A stretch of DNA of 64,000 bases from Flavobacteriaceae bacterium UBA4439 (lineage in GTDB: Bacteria; Bacteroidota; Bacteroidia; Flavobacteriales; Flavobacteriaceae): the NCBI GenBank assembly GCA_002390455.1, contig DGPN01000042.1, positions 35,692-99,691 of the forward strand, in the 5' to 3' direction. The translations under genes and the position numbers were made by a program. The notes beneath the pieces are model-generated. The model was not told the origin of the DNA and searched no databases. It saw only the letters and a list, made by a program, of their open reading frames with translations. This document shows positions 27,699 to 36,085 of the stretch, piece after piece (the first letter of the stretch is position 1; each line of letters starts with the position of its first letter).

Positions 27699-27724
27699 CA
27701 GTGGAAAAAAGGTAGTACCTACTT
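27699..27724. promoter_or_regulatory. Candidate operator with imperfect dyad upstream of the Trypco2-like gene
   Basis: On the plus strand GTGGAAAAAAGGTAGTACC followed by TACTTGG. The part AAGGTAGTACCTACTT is nearly self-complementary. It lies 85-110 bases upstream of the minus-strand gene at 27615. No regulator is known for it. Confidence 0.25.
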
Positions 27725-27882
27725 GGAAAACATCTTGATATACTCATTCATACCAGTGCAAGTCAGTTGCCAGTATTTCCTTTTTTCTTACTATAACAGT
27801 CCTAGTTTCGCTTCATCGAGATTTTACAATAGACAAACTAACTAAGTTTTGAAAAGACTTATGTTTTTTAGAAATTATTTTC

Positions 27883-28437
27883 CTAAAATGTCATCCCTGC
27901 TGTTAACTGAACTCCAAGATCAAATGAATAAATTTTTGAAGTAAAAAACTTCTCATAGACACTTAAACCTAAAACTAATCCAAATTTTGATCTAGGTATG
28001 TATAGGATACCTTGGGATGTCTCCAGACCAACAAGAAATTGATTCTTTTTTTCATTTGAAAACTCAACAAGTTTCTCGTTTCCCAGTCCTACACTTGCCA
28101 TTCCATTGAGATAAAAATTATTTTTGAAATGTTTAAAACCATTCCTGCCGATGGATACATATATCGAACTGTAGGACTTATAACCTGATTCTAAGAATAA
28201 ATCTTTTTTTATTTCAGACTGCTCAAAACCCAATGCCCAGGGAAAAATCCATTCATTTGCTGGTTTCTTTCTGTTTTTATTTGAATAGGTGTGTATTTTC
28301 ACCCCCTCAGAATTAATTCCATATGATTTAGTCATTAGCAGCAAATTTTTCCAGTGATGAAACTGTTTATTTTGGTTTTGTTGAGAAAATAAAGAGGTAG
28401 AGCAGAAAAATAGTAGGATTAATAATTGATGTTTCAT
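27883..28437 (-). CDS. Predicted outer-membrane protein of unknown function
   Basis: 184 residues. Signal peptide MKHQLLILLFFCSTSLFSQ. The mature part has amphipathic beta stretches (YSSIYVSIGRNGF, FYLNGMASVGLG, FGLVLGLSVYEKFF, YSFDLGVQLTAGMTF) with an aromatic last residue, so it is probably a small barrel. No family was recognised. The DNA is more AT-rich than the housekeeping parts, like the neighbouring LRR gene. Confidence 0.65.
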   Translation of the reverse strand: MKHQLLILLFFCSTSLFSQQNQNKQFHHWKNLLLMTKSYGINSEGVKIHTYSNKNRKKPANEWIFPWALGFEQSEIKKDLFLESGYKSYSSIYVSIGRNGFKHFKNNFYLNGMASVGLGNEKLVEFSNEKKNQFLVGLETSQGILYIPRSKFGLVLGLSVYEKFFTSKIYSFDLGVQLTAGMTF

Positions 28438-28988
28438 GATTTTGGGTTTTAAGAAGTAAAAAGAAATATCTTAAAAATAAATTTAATGGCTTAAAAAATG
28501 ATTCGACAACTATTAACTTATTACGAGGATTCTATGCGTGTTTAGGTTGTTTCATATACAAATCAAAAGCCAGAAAAATCTGACAATTTTATAGTGTAAT
28601 CGAGCTGATAATAAGTAGAACGCTAATAAATTCATCAAAAACCAACTTTAACTCACATTTTCAATGCGTCTGCCTTATTTGGAGGTCTAACGTTTTAAGA
28701 TCGAAAATTTTTTAAAAGAACAGCCTATTTGTTATCAGTATGAAGTTTTAAAATAATATTGCTTTAGCCATTTAAGATGAACTGATAGAACTATTGAAGT
28801 CTAATGTTTTTTATTAATGTAAAATAGATCACTTCTTTTGTCAGAATTTTCATTCAAATATTGAGATCAATCATTCATTTTATTTTAATCTAAGGTCTTG
28901 TTCTTTATGGGAGTCAAAAGATTTTTTACTTTTTTTTTGGGGCATCCAACCTGAAATTGTAGATTTTAAGTACCCAAGTTTTGTACTT
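28438..28988. other. AT-rich intergenic region between divergent genes
   Basis: About 550 bases without a convincing gene, lying between two divergently read accessory genes. No tRNA, repeat array or strong Bacteroidota promoter was found in it. It presumably holds both upstream regions; the only structure seen is the small hairpin directly before the LRR gene. Confidence 0.6.
28968..28988 (+). promoter_or_regulatory. Inverted repeat touching the LRR gene start codon
   Basis: AAGTAC (28968-28973), a 9-base loop, and GTACTT (28983-28988) directly before the ATG at 28989. It could hide the start codon in RNA or be an operator in DNA. Only 6 base pairs, so chance is possible. Confidence 0.25.
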
Positions 28989-30401
28989 ATGAAAGTCTCC
29001 TCCCTTAAATCTATTGTTTTATTTCTGAGTTTTACCGCAACTGTATTTTCCTGCTCTAAAAAAGATAATACTGCTACAGAAGTTCCAACTGTATCCACTT
29101 TAGAAATATTTGAAATAACAGACAACTCAGCAAAAACTATTTCTGAGGTGATTGATAATGGAGGAGGAGAAATAATCTCTAAAGGTGTTTGTTACGGCAC
29201 TTCAGTTGACCCTTCCATTAGTGAAAGTAAAACAACTGATGGAGGTGGTATGGGTTCTTTTTTGAGTGAAATTGAAGGTTTAGAGCCTGAAAAAGAATAT
29301 TTCATTAGAGCCTATGCCACCAATGAAATCGGGACTGCATATGGAAAAAATATATCATTTAAAACTACACCTCTCCCAATCATAAAGGGTGATCTGAATT
29401 TAGATTCTCAAGCTGAAATTGATTTACTTTTTAAATCTGATATCGAGATTATAGAAGGAGATTTGTATGTAGGATTAAGGTCTGATTTTAACAAAAGTGC
29501 CGTAATTAATTCTTTGAGCTCAATGTCTTCTTTAAAAGAGGTTAAGGGGGACTTAGTGATAATAAATACCCGATCTTTAAAAAACCTTGAAGGTTTAAAT
29601 AATATTGAAAAAATAGGGAGAAATATCATTATTTCTCACAATCAAGATTTATCGGATATTGACATTTTTAACAATTTCATTAAACTAGAGGGAGGAATAA
29701 CTTTAATTTCCAACCCAGAATTAGTAGAACTCAATGGATTTAATTCCGTAACCTCATTATCTGGTGATCTTAGAATATCAGGCAACGATAAATTAGAAAG
29801 TATTTCAGGTTTGGAGTCCCTTAGTTCAATTAGTGGGGAATTGAGTATATGGTATAATTTGTCTTTACAGAACATTTCGGGTTTAAAAAACCTTACAAGT
29901 ATCCAAACAGAGAAAAATTGGTATCAAGCTTTATCAATAGTGTATAATGATAAGTTGACTGACTTAGAGGGATTTAATCAATTAAAAGAAATTAAAGGAG
30001 GTTTGAAGATTGACTCAAATGCTGGATTGGAGAGTTTGGACGGACTTAATAATTTGACAAAAATTGATGGGGATTTAGAGATTAATAATAATAATGTTTT
30101 AGAAAATATTAAAGCCTTGTCTAATCTTGAAACAATACTGCGTTTGCATATTAATGGAAATCACAAGCTTCAGACTTTAGATGGTTTAGAAAATTTAAAG
30201 CCCCCCAGCAGCAGTAATGCAGAAATTAGTATCATTAACAATAATCAATTATCAGACTATTGTGCCATAAAAGATTTTGTGAGTAATATTAATAATTGTA
30301 GCGATGACAACTCATTGGGGTGTGATTATTCAGTCTATGGAAATGCCTATAACCCAGAATATGAAGATATGAAAAATGGAAAGTGTAAGGAGGAAAAGTG
30401 A
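28989..30401 (+). CDS. Surface lipoprotein with fibronectin-III-like domain and receptor-L/LRR repeats
   Basis: 470 residues. Lipobox TVFSC (C22). Residues about 35-125 resemble a bacterial fibronectin type III-like unit (SKGVCYGTSVDPSISES, GLEPEKEYFIRAYATNEIG). Residues about 130-430 are receptor-L-domain/leucine-rich repeats built on LxxLxGL-N-LxxIxGDLxI (for example LKNLEGLNNIEKIG, LESISGLESLSSISGELSI, LESLDGLNNLTKIDGDLEI). The C-terminal part is Cys-containing (SDYCAIKDF, NNCSDDNSLGC). Probably a cell-surface binding protein. Clearly AT-richer than the housekeeping genes. Confidence 0.82.
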   Translation: MKVSSLKSIVLFLSFTATVFSCSKKDNTATEVPTVSTLEIFEITDNSAKTISEVIDNGGGEIISKGVCYGTSVDPSISESKTTDGGGMGSFLSEIEGLEPEKEYFIRAYATNEIGTAYGKNISFKTTPLPIIKGDLNLDSQAEIDLLFKSDIEIIEGDLYVGLRSDFNKSAVINSLSSMSSLKEVKGDLVIINTRSLKNLEGLNNIEKIGRNIIISHNQDLSDIDIFNNFIKLEGGITLISNPELVELNGFNSVTSLSGDLRISGNDKLESISGLESLSSISGELSIWYNLSLQNISGLKNLTSIQTEKNWYQALSIVYNDKLTDLEGFNQLKEIKGGLKIDSNAGLESLDGLNNLTKIDGDLEINNNNVLENIKALSNLETILRLHINGNHKLQTLDGLENLKPPSSSNAEISIINNNQLSDYCAIKDFVSNINNCSDDNSLGCDYSVYGNAYNPEYEDMKNGKCKEEK

Positions 30402-30410
30402 ATTATTTCT

Positions 30411-30497
30411 TTGAAGAATTCCATTTTTTGGAGGCTATCAATCGTTTTGGCCATTATCGGCATACTGTTGTTGATCGCTATGCCCATTTGTGCTTAG
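30411..30497 (+). CDS. Possible 28-residue hydrophobic peptide
   Basis: TTG at 30411 opens MKNSIFWRLSIVLAIIGILL followed by LIAMPICA and a stop. It would be a single membrane helix or the left-over of a signal peptide. A strong AAGGAGG lies at the end of the LRR gene about 15 bases upstream, which is far but possible. Could equally be non-coding. Confidence 0.25.
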   Translation: MKNSIFWRLSIVLAIIGILLLIAMPICA

Positions 30498-30585
30498 TCA
30501 GAAGCATAATACTAAGAACACTCAAGGCTTTTACTAACGATTAAAAAATAACTTTTGGGAAGTAAGAAAAATCCTATAAATAAAG

Positions 30586-30600
30586 AGACTTTTAAAGTCT
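30586..30600 (-). terminator. Weak hairpin at the end of miaA
   Basis: AGACTT and AAGTCT form a 6-bp stem with a 3-base loop overlapping the miaA stop codon; on the minus strand it is followed by a T-rich stretch. A weak intrinsic terminator at best. Confidence 0.35.
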
Positions 30601-31501
30601 AAGATAAACTTTTGAGAAGCTGTGGGATTAATGAAACCTGCTTGTCTGTTTGAATGACAGTACTTTCTCTTTTTTGAAACCATGTCATTTGCCGTTTGGC
30701 GTAGCGGCGGGTGTTTTTTTGGATTTCGGCGATGGTCTCTTCCTGGGTTAGCTTGCCCTCAAAGTGATCAAACCATTCGGAATAGCCCACGGTTTGAAGG
30801 GCGGGGAGTGCTCGGAAGGGGTAGAGCCGTCGGGCTTCTTCCTCCAAGCCTGCGGCAACCATTTGTTCTACCCTTTGGTTGATTCGATTATAGAGTTTTG
30901 ACCGTTCTAGGCTAAGCAATATCGTTTGGGTGGAAAAGTGACGAACTGCTGCCGATTGTCCCAAAAAAGAGGAATAAGGTTTTTGGGCGCTTTCGCATAT
31001 CTGCAATGCTCGGATCAGCCGGCGGGGGTTTTTCAGATCGACCTTTTGGTAATAGTCGGGATCTTTTTCCGCCAAAGCTTTTTGGAGTCCCTCTAAGCCT
31101 TTGGTTTGGTATATATTACTAACTATATTTATAGATGTTTTATCTACCGTCGGGAAGACATCTAAGCCCTCTATAAGAGCCTGAGCATAGAGACCAGAGC
31201 CACCAACCATCAATACAGTATCGTGTTTTTGGAATAATTCGGCCAGCAATACCAATCCCTCTTTTTCGAAGTCTCCCGCCCCAAAATGCTGGTGGATGCT
31301 TTTGTTTTGGATAAAATGATGGGGGACACCGTCCCGCTCCTCTTCTGAAGGCACAGCAGTACCGATATACATTTCTTTGTAGCATTGACGGGCATCGCAG
31401 GAAATGATTTCGGTTTTGTAATGCTTTGCCAATGCAACGCTAATGGCCGTTTTACCTACTGCAGTCGGGCCAGCAATATAGACCAATCGTTTAATCGACA
31501 T
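30599..31501 (-). CDS. miaA: tRNA dimethylallyltransferase
   Basis: Adds the dimethylallyl group to A37 of tRNAs reading UNN codons. About 300 residues from MSIKRLVYIAGPTAVGKT (P-loop at about 10-18). Other blocks: IISCDARQCYKEMYIGTAVP (substrate Asp), VMVGGSGLYAQALIEGLD, QTVGYSEWFDHFEGKLT and YAKRQMTWFQK. The start is the ATG at 31501, inside the end of the ion channel gene; the first in-frame ATG, 18 bases further upstream, adds six residues not usual for the family. Last gene of a five-gene minus-strand operon. Confidence 0.95.
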   Translation of the reverse strand: MSIKRLVYIAGPTAVGKTAISVALAKHYKTEIISCDARQCYKEMYIGTAVPSEEERDGVPHHFIQNKSIHQHFGAGDFEKEGLVLLAELFQKHDTVLMVGGSGLYAQALIEGLDVFPTVDKTSINIVSNIYQTKGLEGLQKALAEKDPDYYQKVDLKNPRRLIRALQICESAQKPYSSFLGQSAAVRHFSTQTILLSLERSKLYNRINQRVEQMVAAGLEEEARRLYPFRALPALQTVGYSEWFDHFEGKLTQEETIAEIQKNTRRYAKRQMTWFQKRESTVIQTDKQVSLIPQLLKSLS

Positions 31502-32312
31502 GGTTGAGGGTTTCACCACATTGGTGGCAATATTTGGCCCCGTCTTTGTGTTGGGTGGTCATGCAGTGAGGACAGGCCTGGGTGTTGTGGTCGATGTTAA
31601 AAGCCTGTGAGGTAAGTTCTGCGGAAACGATCCCAGTGGGTACAGCGATAATACCATAACCCAAGACCATGATGATGGAAGCGATAAACTGCCCCAAGGG
31701 ACTGGCAGGGGCAATGTCACCATAACCTACAGTGGTGAGGGTAACAATACACCAATAAATACTTCGGGGAATACTGCTAAAACCGCTTTGATCGTCTTCG
31801 ACCATATACATGATGGTGCCAAAAATGATACACAAAATCACCACACTAAACATAAAGACCAAAATTTTTGTTTTACTGCGGGCCAAGGCTTTGACCAGTG
31901 AGTTGGACTCTCCCACAAAATGGGTGAGTTTAAGAATTCTAAAAACCCTTAGTAATCGGAGGGCTCTAAGAGCCAAAAGGGATTGGGTTCCTAGAAAGAA
32001 TAAAGAAATGTATTTGGGGATGATAGAAATAAAATCGATGATGCCATAGGTACTAAAGATGTATTTGGATGGTTTACTGATGGATAGTATCCGCAATAGG
32101 TATTCTATCGTAAAGATGATCGTGATAATCCATTCGGCAATATTGAGTTGAGCGTGGTATTTTTGACCAATCCAATCAACGCTTTCCAAGGCAACTAAAA
32201 CCACACTGGAAAGGATAAAGATCAGTAGAACTACATCAAACACTTTCCCAGCTCGAGTATCGGCCTCGTAAATGATTTCATGTAATCGGTGTTTGATTTT
32301 CTTGTAGTTCAA
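31491..32312 (-). CDS. Voltage-gated potassium-channel-like protein with C-terminal zinc ribbon
   Basis: 273 residues, six-helix channel (S1-S4 plus pore). S4 is ALRALRLLRVFRILKL with Arg or Lys every third or fourth residue (about 114-129). The selectivity filter is TTVGYGD (193-199), so it should conduct K+. After S6 there is a cytosolic tail with a rubredoxin-like zinc ribbon C247-x2-C250 and C262-x2-C265. It lies between the exonuclease gene and miaA (11-base overlap), with no obvious functional tie. Confidence 0.9.
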   Translation of the reverse strand: MNYKKIKHRLHEIIYEADTRAGKVFDVVLLIFILSSVVLVALESVDWIGQKYHAQLNIAEWIITIIFTIEYLLRILSISKPSKYIFSTYGIIDFISIIPKYISLFFLGTQSLLALRALRLLRVFRILKLTHFVGESNSLVKALARSKTKILVFMFSVVILCIIFGTIMYMVEDDQSGFSSIPRSIYWCIVTLTTVGYGDIAPASPLGQFIASIIMVLGYGIIAVPTGIVSAELTSQAFNIDHNTQACPHCMTTQHKDGAKYCHQCGETLNHVD

Positions 32313-32322
32313 TGAATGGGCG

Positions 32323-33705
32323 TTAGTGAGTGTTGATTTCAGTGATACCCAAAGGTATTAATTTTCTGAATTTATTTTTTTTGATATGGGAAAGGATCAG
32401 TGCACGACAATCCGAATTGTCTTCCATAGCAATCATGCGGTTAAGGATTTTTTCTTTGTTTTTGATTTGGTGATTTAGTTCATAAAAACCATATCCTTTA
32501 AAACATTTATTATCAATATAAATAAAGCTATACTCTCCATCTTTTCTTCCAATACCAATCATCAGAAAATGATCGTGAGGATAGTTGTTTTTGTCCTGTA
32601 ATTGGGAAAGTCTTTCGTTGTAACTTTCGGGGCTTTCTTGTTCCAAGCAAGCCCCCTTGCATCGGTCGTTTTTATAAGCAAAACAGGCTCCATCAGAATC
32701 CTGAAGAGAGGAGTGCTTATGACACAGTTGGTGGTCTTTAATCCACTGAATCATCAAATGTTTGGCTACCCGACTGTTTTTAAAAACCACAAGGTATTCC
32801 CTATCATTGCGTACCTGTTCCAAAATCAATTGGTGGTAATCTGTTTCTTGATCGATCCTAATGCCCATAGGGTAGAGGCGGTAGCGCCCGTCTTTATTGA
32901 TCTGGGGTTGGTTTTTTTTGATTTCGTGTTGTTCTTTGAGGAGGGCTATAAGCTCGCTGCCAGTGGTTTCAAAATTAACTTTATGGAGTTTCTTTTGAAT
33001 TTTTTTGGATTTACGATCTGTTCCAGTCAGGTGGGTTCTTACCCTTTTTTGAATGTTATTGCTTTTACCGATGTAAAGGACATCGCCTACGGCATTGTGT
33101 AGATAGTAAACCCCTGTGGCAGTAGGTAATTCTTCAATAATAGAAAGGTATTTGGAGGGCACTTGATGGGCGTGAAGGGCTTTGATTTGGGATTTAAGGA
33201 TTTCCTTACAGCTGTCTTTTTCCAACAGCAATTCGAAAAGTTTGACCGTGGCCAAGGCATCGCCTTGGGCGCGGTGACGGTCACTGATGGGAATGCCAAG
33301 TGAACGCACCAATTTACCCAGTTTGTAGGACTCCATATCGGGGAGTAGTTCTTGGGAAAGGCTAACGGTACAGAGGGAGTTTTTTTCGAAATTATAGCCC
33401 AAACGTTTGAACTCGGTTCTGAGGATTCGGTAGTCAAAATCGGTATTGTGTGCTACAATAAGGCAGTTTTCGGTGATTTCGATGATGCGTTTGGCCACTT
33501 CAAAAAACCTTGGGGCATTGCGCAACATCTTGCTATTAATACCGGTAAGCTTTTCTACAAAGGGCTGAATGGGTCTTTCGGGATTGACCAAACTGATGAA
33601 CTGATCGGTGACTATTTGTCCATTGTGCTGATATATGGCAATTTCGGTAATGCCTTCCTCATTGTACTTTCCTCCTGTGGTTTCAATGTCTAGAATGGCG
33701 TACAT
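32323..33705 (-). CDS. DEDDh exonuclease (PolIII epsilon-like) fused to a GIY-YIG (UvrC/Cho-type) nuclease domain
   Basis: About 460 residues. Residues 1-170 are a DnaQ-type 3'-5' exonuclease: MYAILDIETTGGKYNEEG (acidic motif I), VAHNTDFDYRIL (II), HRAQGDALATV (III, with His). Residues about 195-285 are a GIY-YIG nuclease: ATGVYYLHNAVGDVLYIGKS and VRTHLTG. The remaining tail has Cys-rich GACFAYKNDRCKGACLE. Similar fusions exist in other bacteria and are suspected to act in DNA repair. Start is taken at the third codon ATG, two bases after the yggS stop. Confidence 0.9.
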   Translation of the reverse strand: MYAILDIETTGGKYNEEGITEIAIYQHNGQIVTDQFISLVNPERPIQPFVEKLTGINSKMLRNAPRFFEVAKRIIEITENCLIVAHNTDFDYRILRTEFKRLGYNFEKNSLCTVSLSQELLPDMESYKLGKLVRSLGIPISDRHRAQGDALATVKLFELLLEKDSCKEILKSQIKALHAHQVPSKYLSIIEELPTATGVYYLHNAVGDVLYIGKSNNIQKRVRTHLTGTDRKSKKIQKKLHKVNFETTGSELIALLKEQHEIKKNQPQINKDGRYRLYPMGIRIDQETDYHQLILEQVRNDREYLVVFKNSRVAKHLMIQWIKDHQLCHKHSSLQDSDGACFAYKNDRCKGACLEQESPESYNERLSQLQDKNNYPHDHFLMIGIGRKDGEYSFIYIDNKCFKGYGFYELNHQIKNKEKILNRMIAMEDNSDCRALILSHIKKNKFRKLIPLGITEINTH

Positions 33706-33707
33706 AA

Positions 33708-34358
33708 TCAATAGTTACGAGGTCCAAAAATTTTGCTGCCCACACGGATCATATTACTGCCCTGTGCAATGGCCAAGGGATAGTCGCCGCTCATGCCCAT
33801 TGATAGGGTTTCCAGTCGATGATTTTGTTGGATCAATTGGTCGTAGAGATTTTTTAGTCCGGCAAACTCCTGAGCAATTTGTTTTTGACCCTCGGTGTAT
33901 GAGGCCATTCCCATCAGTCCTTTGATGTGAACATGGGGAAACTCCTTGGACATTTCAATGGCTTGTTGGCATTCTTCGGCCGAGAATCCAAATTTATTGT
34001 CTTCCTGAGCAATATGAATTTGAAGAAGACAGGGGATGATGCGGTTGTTTTTTGTGGCTTGTTTGTCGATTTCCTTTAGTAGTTTCAGACTGTCGACCCC
34101 GTGGATTAAATCCACATAGGGTGCCATATATTTGACTTTGTTGGATTGAACATGCCCGATCATGTGCCATTGGATGTCTTTGGGGAGTTCTTCCTGCTTA
34201 CGAGTCATGTCTTGAATTTTGTTCTCTCCAAAAACCCTTTGCCCAGCATCGTAGGCCTGCATGATTTCCTCGTTGGTTTTGGTTTTGGAAACAGCTACCA
34301 ACTGAACGTGCTGGGGGATTTCTTGCAGTATTGTCGTGGTGTTTTCTACTATACTCAT
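33708..34358 (-). CDS. YggS-family pyridoxal phosphate homeostasis protein
   Basis: 216 residues, alanine-racemase-like barrel that binds PLP without catalysis and buffers it in the cytoplasm. PLP lysine in LVAVSKTKTNEEI (K25). Other blocks: FGENKIQD, WHMIGHVQSNKVKYM, GLMGMASYTE and SMGMSGDYPLAIAQGSNMIR, with R and G of the phosphate site. It is in the middle of the operon with the Gfo/Idh/MocA oxidoreductase 47 bases upstream. Confidence 0.94.
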   Translation of the reverse strand: MSIVENTTTILQEIPQHVQLVAVSKTKTNEEIMQAYDAGQRVFGENKIQDMTRKQEELPKDIQWHMIGHVQSNKVKYMAPYVDLIHGVDSLKLLKEIDKQATKNNRIIPCLLQIHIAQEDNKFGFSAEECQQAIEMSKEFPHVHIKGLMGMASYTEGQKQIAQEFAGLKNLYDQLIQQNHRLETLSMGMSGDYPLAIAQGSNMIRVGSKIFGPRNY

Positions 34359-34405
34359 TTTAATAAGACGTGCTACGAAGGGTTAATTAGAAGATTGAAT
34401 CGCAT

Positions 34406-35371
34406 TTATTCTTTACAACAATCCATAATTTGATGGGCAAGTTCTAAAGCACGGGTTCCGTTTTCCAGAGGAACAATTACGGGATCATTTTTATCGATCG
34501 CATCTGCAAAAACTTCTAATTCTTCCAATATGGCGTTGGAATCTTCTATATTGGGATTTTCAAAATAGATTTGTTTTTTTTCTCCATCGGCATTTTCAAG
34601 AATCAGTGCGAAATCCTCTGCTTTTTTTGGGGCATCCTTCATTTTAACGACTTCCACTTTTTTGTCCAAAAAATCTACAGCGATATAAGCATCTTTTTGA
34701 AAAAAACGGGTTTTTCGCATTTTCTTTAGGGAGATCCGACTGGCTGTTAGGTTGGCTACACAACCGTTTTCAAATTCGATTCGCGCATTGGTAATATCGG
34801 GGGTAGTACTGATGACAGCTACTCCAGAAGCGGATACAGATTTTACTTTGGAATCGACCACACTTAATAATACATCAATATCGTGTATCATCAAATCCAA
34901 GACCACTGGCACATCGGTACCTCTGGGGTTAAACTCTGCCAAACGATGGGATTCTATAAACTTGGGGTGGGTGACCGAGGATTTTATGGCCTTAAAAGCC
35001 GGGTTAAAACGTTCGACATGCCCCACTTGACCCAGTACGCCCTTTTCAGCGGCCAGTTTGGTGATTTCACGGGCTTCGGCTACACTATTGGCAATAGGTT
35101 TTTCGATAAAGACATGCTTGCCTTCTTGGATGGCATGAAGTGCATTCTGGTGATGGTAGGGGGTAGGGGTGACGATGTCAACCATTTCACAAGCTTGGAT
35201 CAAATCGGCTTCACTTTCAAAAGCAGTATAGCCTTTTTCTTGAGCTAGGGCCTTGGCATTTTTTTGATTAGGATCATAAAATCCTACCAACTCATATCGC
35301 TCGGAGGCCTCAAGTAAACGCAAGTGAATTTTACCCAAATGTCCTGCACCCAAAACGCCAGCTTTAATCAT
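34406..35371 (-). CDS. Gfo/Idh/MocA-family NAD(P)-dependent oxidoreductase
   Basis: 321 residues. N-terminal Rossmann fold AGVLGAGHLGKIHLRLLE (dinucleotide-binding glycines) and the family motif HVFIEKPIANSVAEA (EKP). Then GQVGHVERFNPAF and MIHDIDVLLS, the H-x-x-D of the active site. Acts on a sugar or cyclitol derivative; substrate unknown. First gene of the minus-strand operon Gfo-yggS-exonuclease-channel-miaA, divergent from pcm with 69 bases between. Confidence 0.9.
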   Translation of the reverse strand: MIKAGVLGAGHLGKIHLRLLEASERYELVGFYDPNQKNAKALAQEKGYTAFESEADLIQACEMVDIVTPTPYHHQNALHAIQEGKHVFIEKPIANSVAEAREITKLAAEKGVLGQVGHVERFNPAFKAIKSSVTHPKFIESHRLAEFNPRGTDVPVVLDLMIHDIDVLLSVVDSKVKSVSASGVAVISTTPDITNARIEFENGCVANLTASRISLKKMRKTRFFQKDAYIAVDFLDKKVEVVKMKDAPKKAEDFALILENADGEKKQIYFENPNIEDSNAILEELEVFADAIDKNDPVIVPLENGTRALELAHQIMDCCKE

Positions 35372-35427
35372 AGCACTTATTTTTAATCAAAAATACCATC
35401 TTTTTCTGATTATTTTGGGGAAGTAAT

Positions 35428-35435
35428 TACATTTG
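35428..35435 (+). promoter_or_regulatory. Possible -7 element for pcm (leaderless?)
   Basis: TACATTTG fits TAnnTTTG and ends 5 bases before the pcm ATG, so transcription would begin at or next to the start codon. The upstream TTG box is not at the expected distance. Confidence 0.4.
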
Positions 35436-35440
35436 TCCTC

Positions 35441-36085
35441 ATGACCGATTCAACCAAGCATCAAGGGCAAAGAAGGCAGTTGGTTAAACTGTTGGAAGAA
35501 AAAGGAATTCAAAATAAAGAGGTGTTGACAGCTGTAGGGACAGTGCCCCGTCATTGGTTTATGGATGCGGGTTTGGAGGAGTATTCCTATGCGGATAAGG
35601 CCTATCCCATCGCAGCCAATCAGACCATCTCCCAACCCTACACCGTGGCCTTTCAGACCCAATTACTGGAATTACAAAAAGGGGATAAGGTATTGGAAAT
35701 CGGAACAGGATCGGGCTATCAGACGGCTATTTTACTGGCCTTGGATGGACTAAAAGTCTATACCATAGAACGTCAACAGCAGTTGTTTAAAAAAACGGCC
35801 TTGTTGTTTAAAAAGCTACGACTACAACCCAAAAAAGTGATTTTTGGGGACGGTTACCAAGGTTTGCCAGAGCAAGCCCCTTTTGAGGCCATTCTCGTGA
35901 CGGCTGGGGCGCCAGAGGTACCCAAAGCCCTTTTGGAACAATTGGCCATCGGAGGACGATTGGTGATTCCTGTGGGAGACAAAGACCAAATCATGACCCG
36001 TTATATCCGGACTGGAGAAAAGTCCTTTGATCGAAAAACTTTTGGTGATTTTAGGTTTGTGCCTTTATTGAAGGATAAAAATTAA
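35441..36085 (+). CDS. pcm: Protein-L-isoaspartate O-methyltransferase
   Basis: Repairs isoaspartyl residues in aged proteins using SAM. 214 residues. N-terminal QGQRRQLVKLLEEKGI; the SAM site is VLEIGTGSGYQTAILLAL; other family blocks are ANQTISQPYTVAFQTQLLEL, FGDGYQGLPEQAPF, ILVTAGAPEVPKALLEQL and GGRLVIPVG. The stop shares TTAA with the convergent DUF5686 gene. Confidence 0.95.
   Translation: MTDSTKHQGQRRQLVKLLEEKGIQNKEVLTAVGTVPRHWFMDAGLEEYSYADKAYPIAANQTISQPYTVAFQTQLLELQKGDKVLEIGTGSGYQTAILLALDGLKVYTIERQQQLFKKTALLFKKLRLQPKKVIFGDGYQGLPEQAPFEAILVTAGAPEVPKALLEQLAIGGRLVIPVGDKDQIMTRYIRTGEKSFDRKTFGDFRFVPLLKDKN

Noticed and set aside
28880..29125. 81-residue minus frame across the start of the LRR gene
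   Set aside because: Antisense to a convincing lipoprotein signal peptide; no support.
29500..30200. Repeats in the LRR gene as a DNA repeat array or CRISPR
   Set aside because: Periodicity is at the protein level (leucine pattern); DNA units are not conserved and there are no spacers.
30400..30543. GTG frame of 42 residues after an AAGGAGG sequence following the LRR gene
   Set aside because: Composition is not protein-like and the same region reads better as a hydrophobic peptide in another frame.
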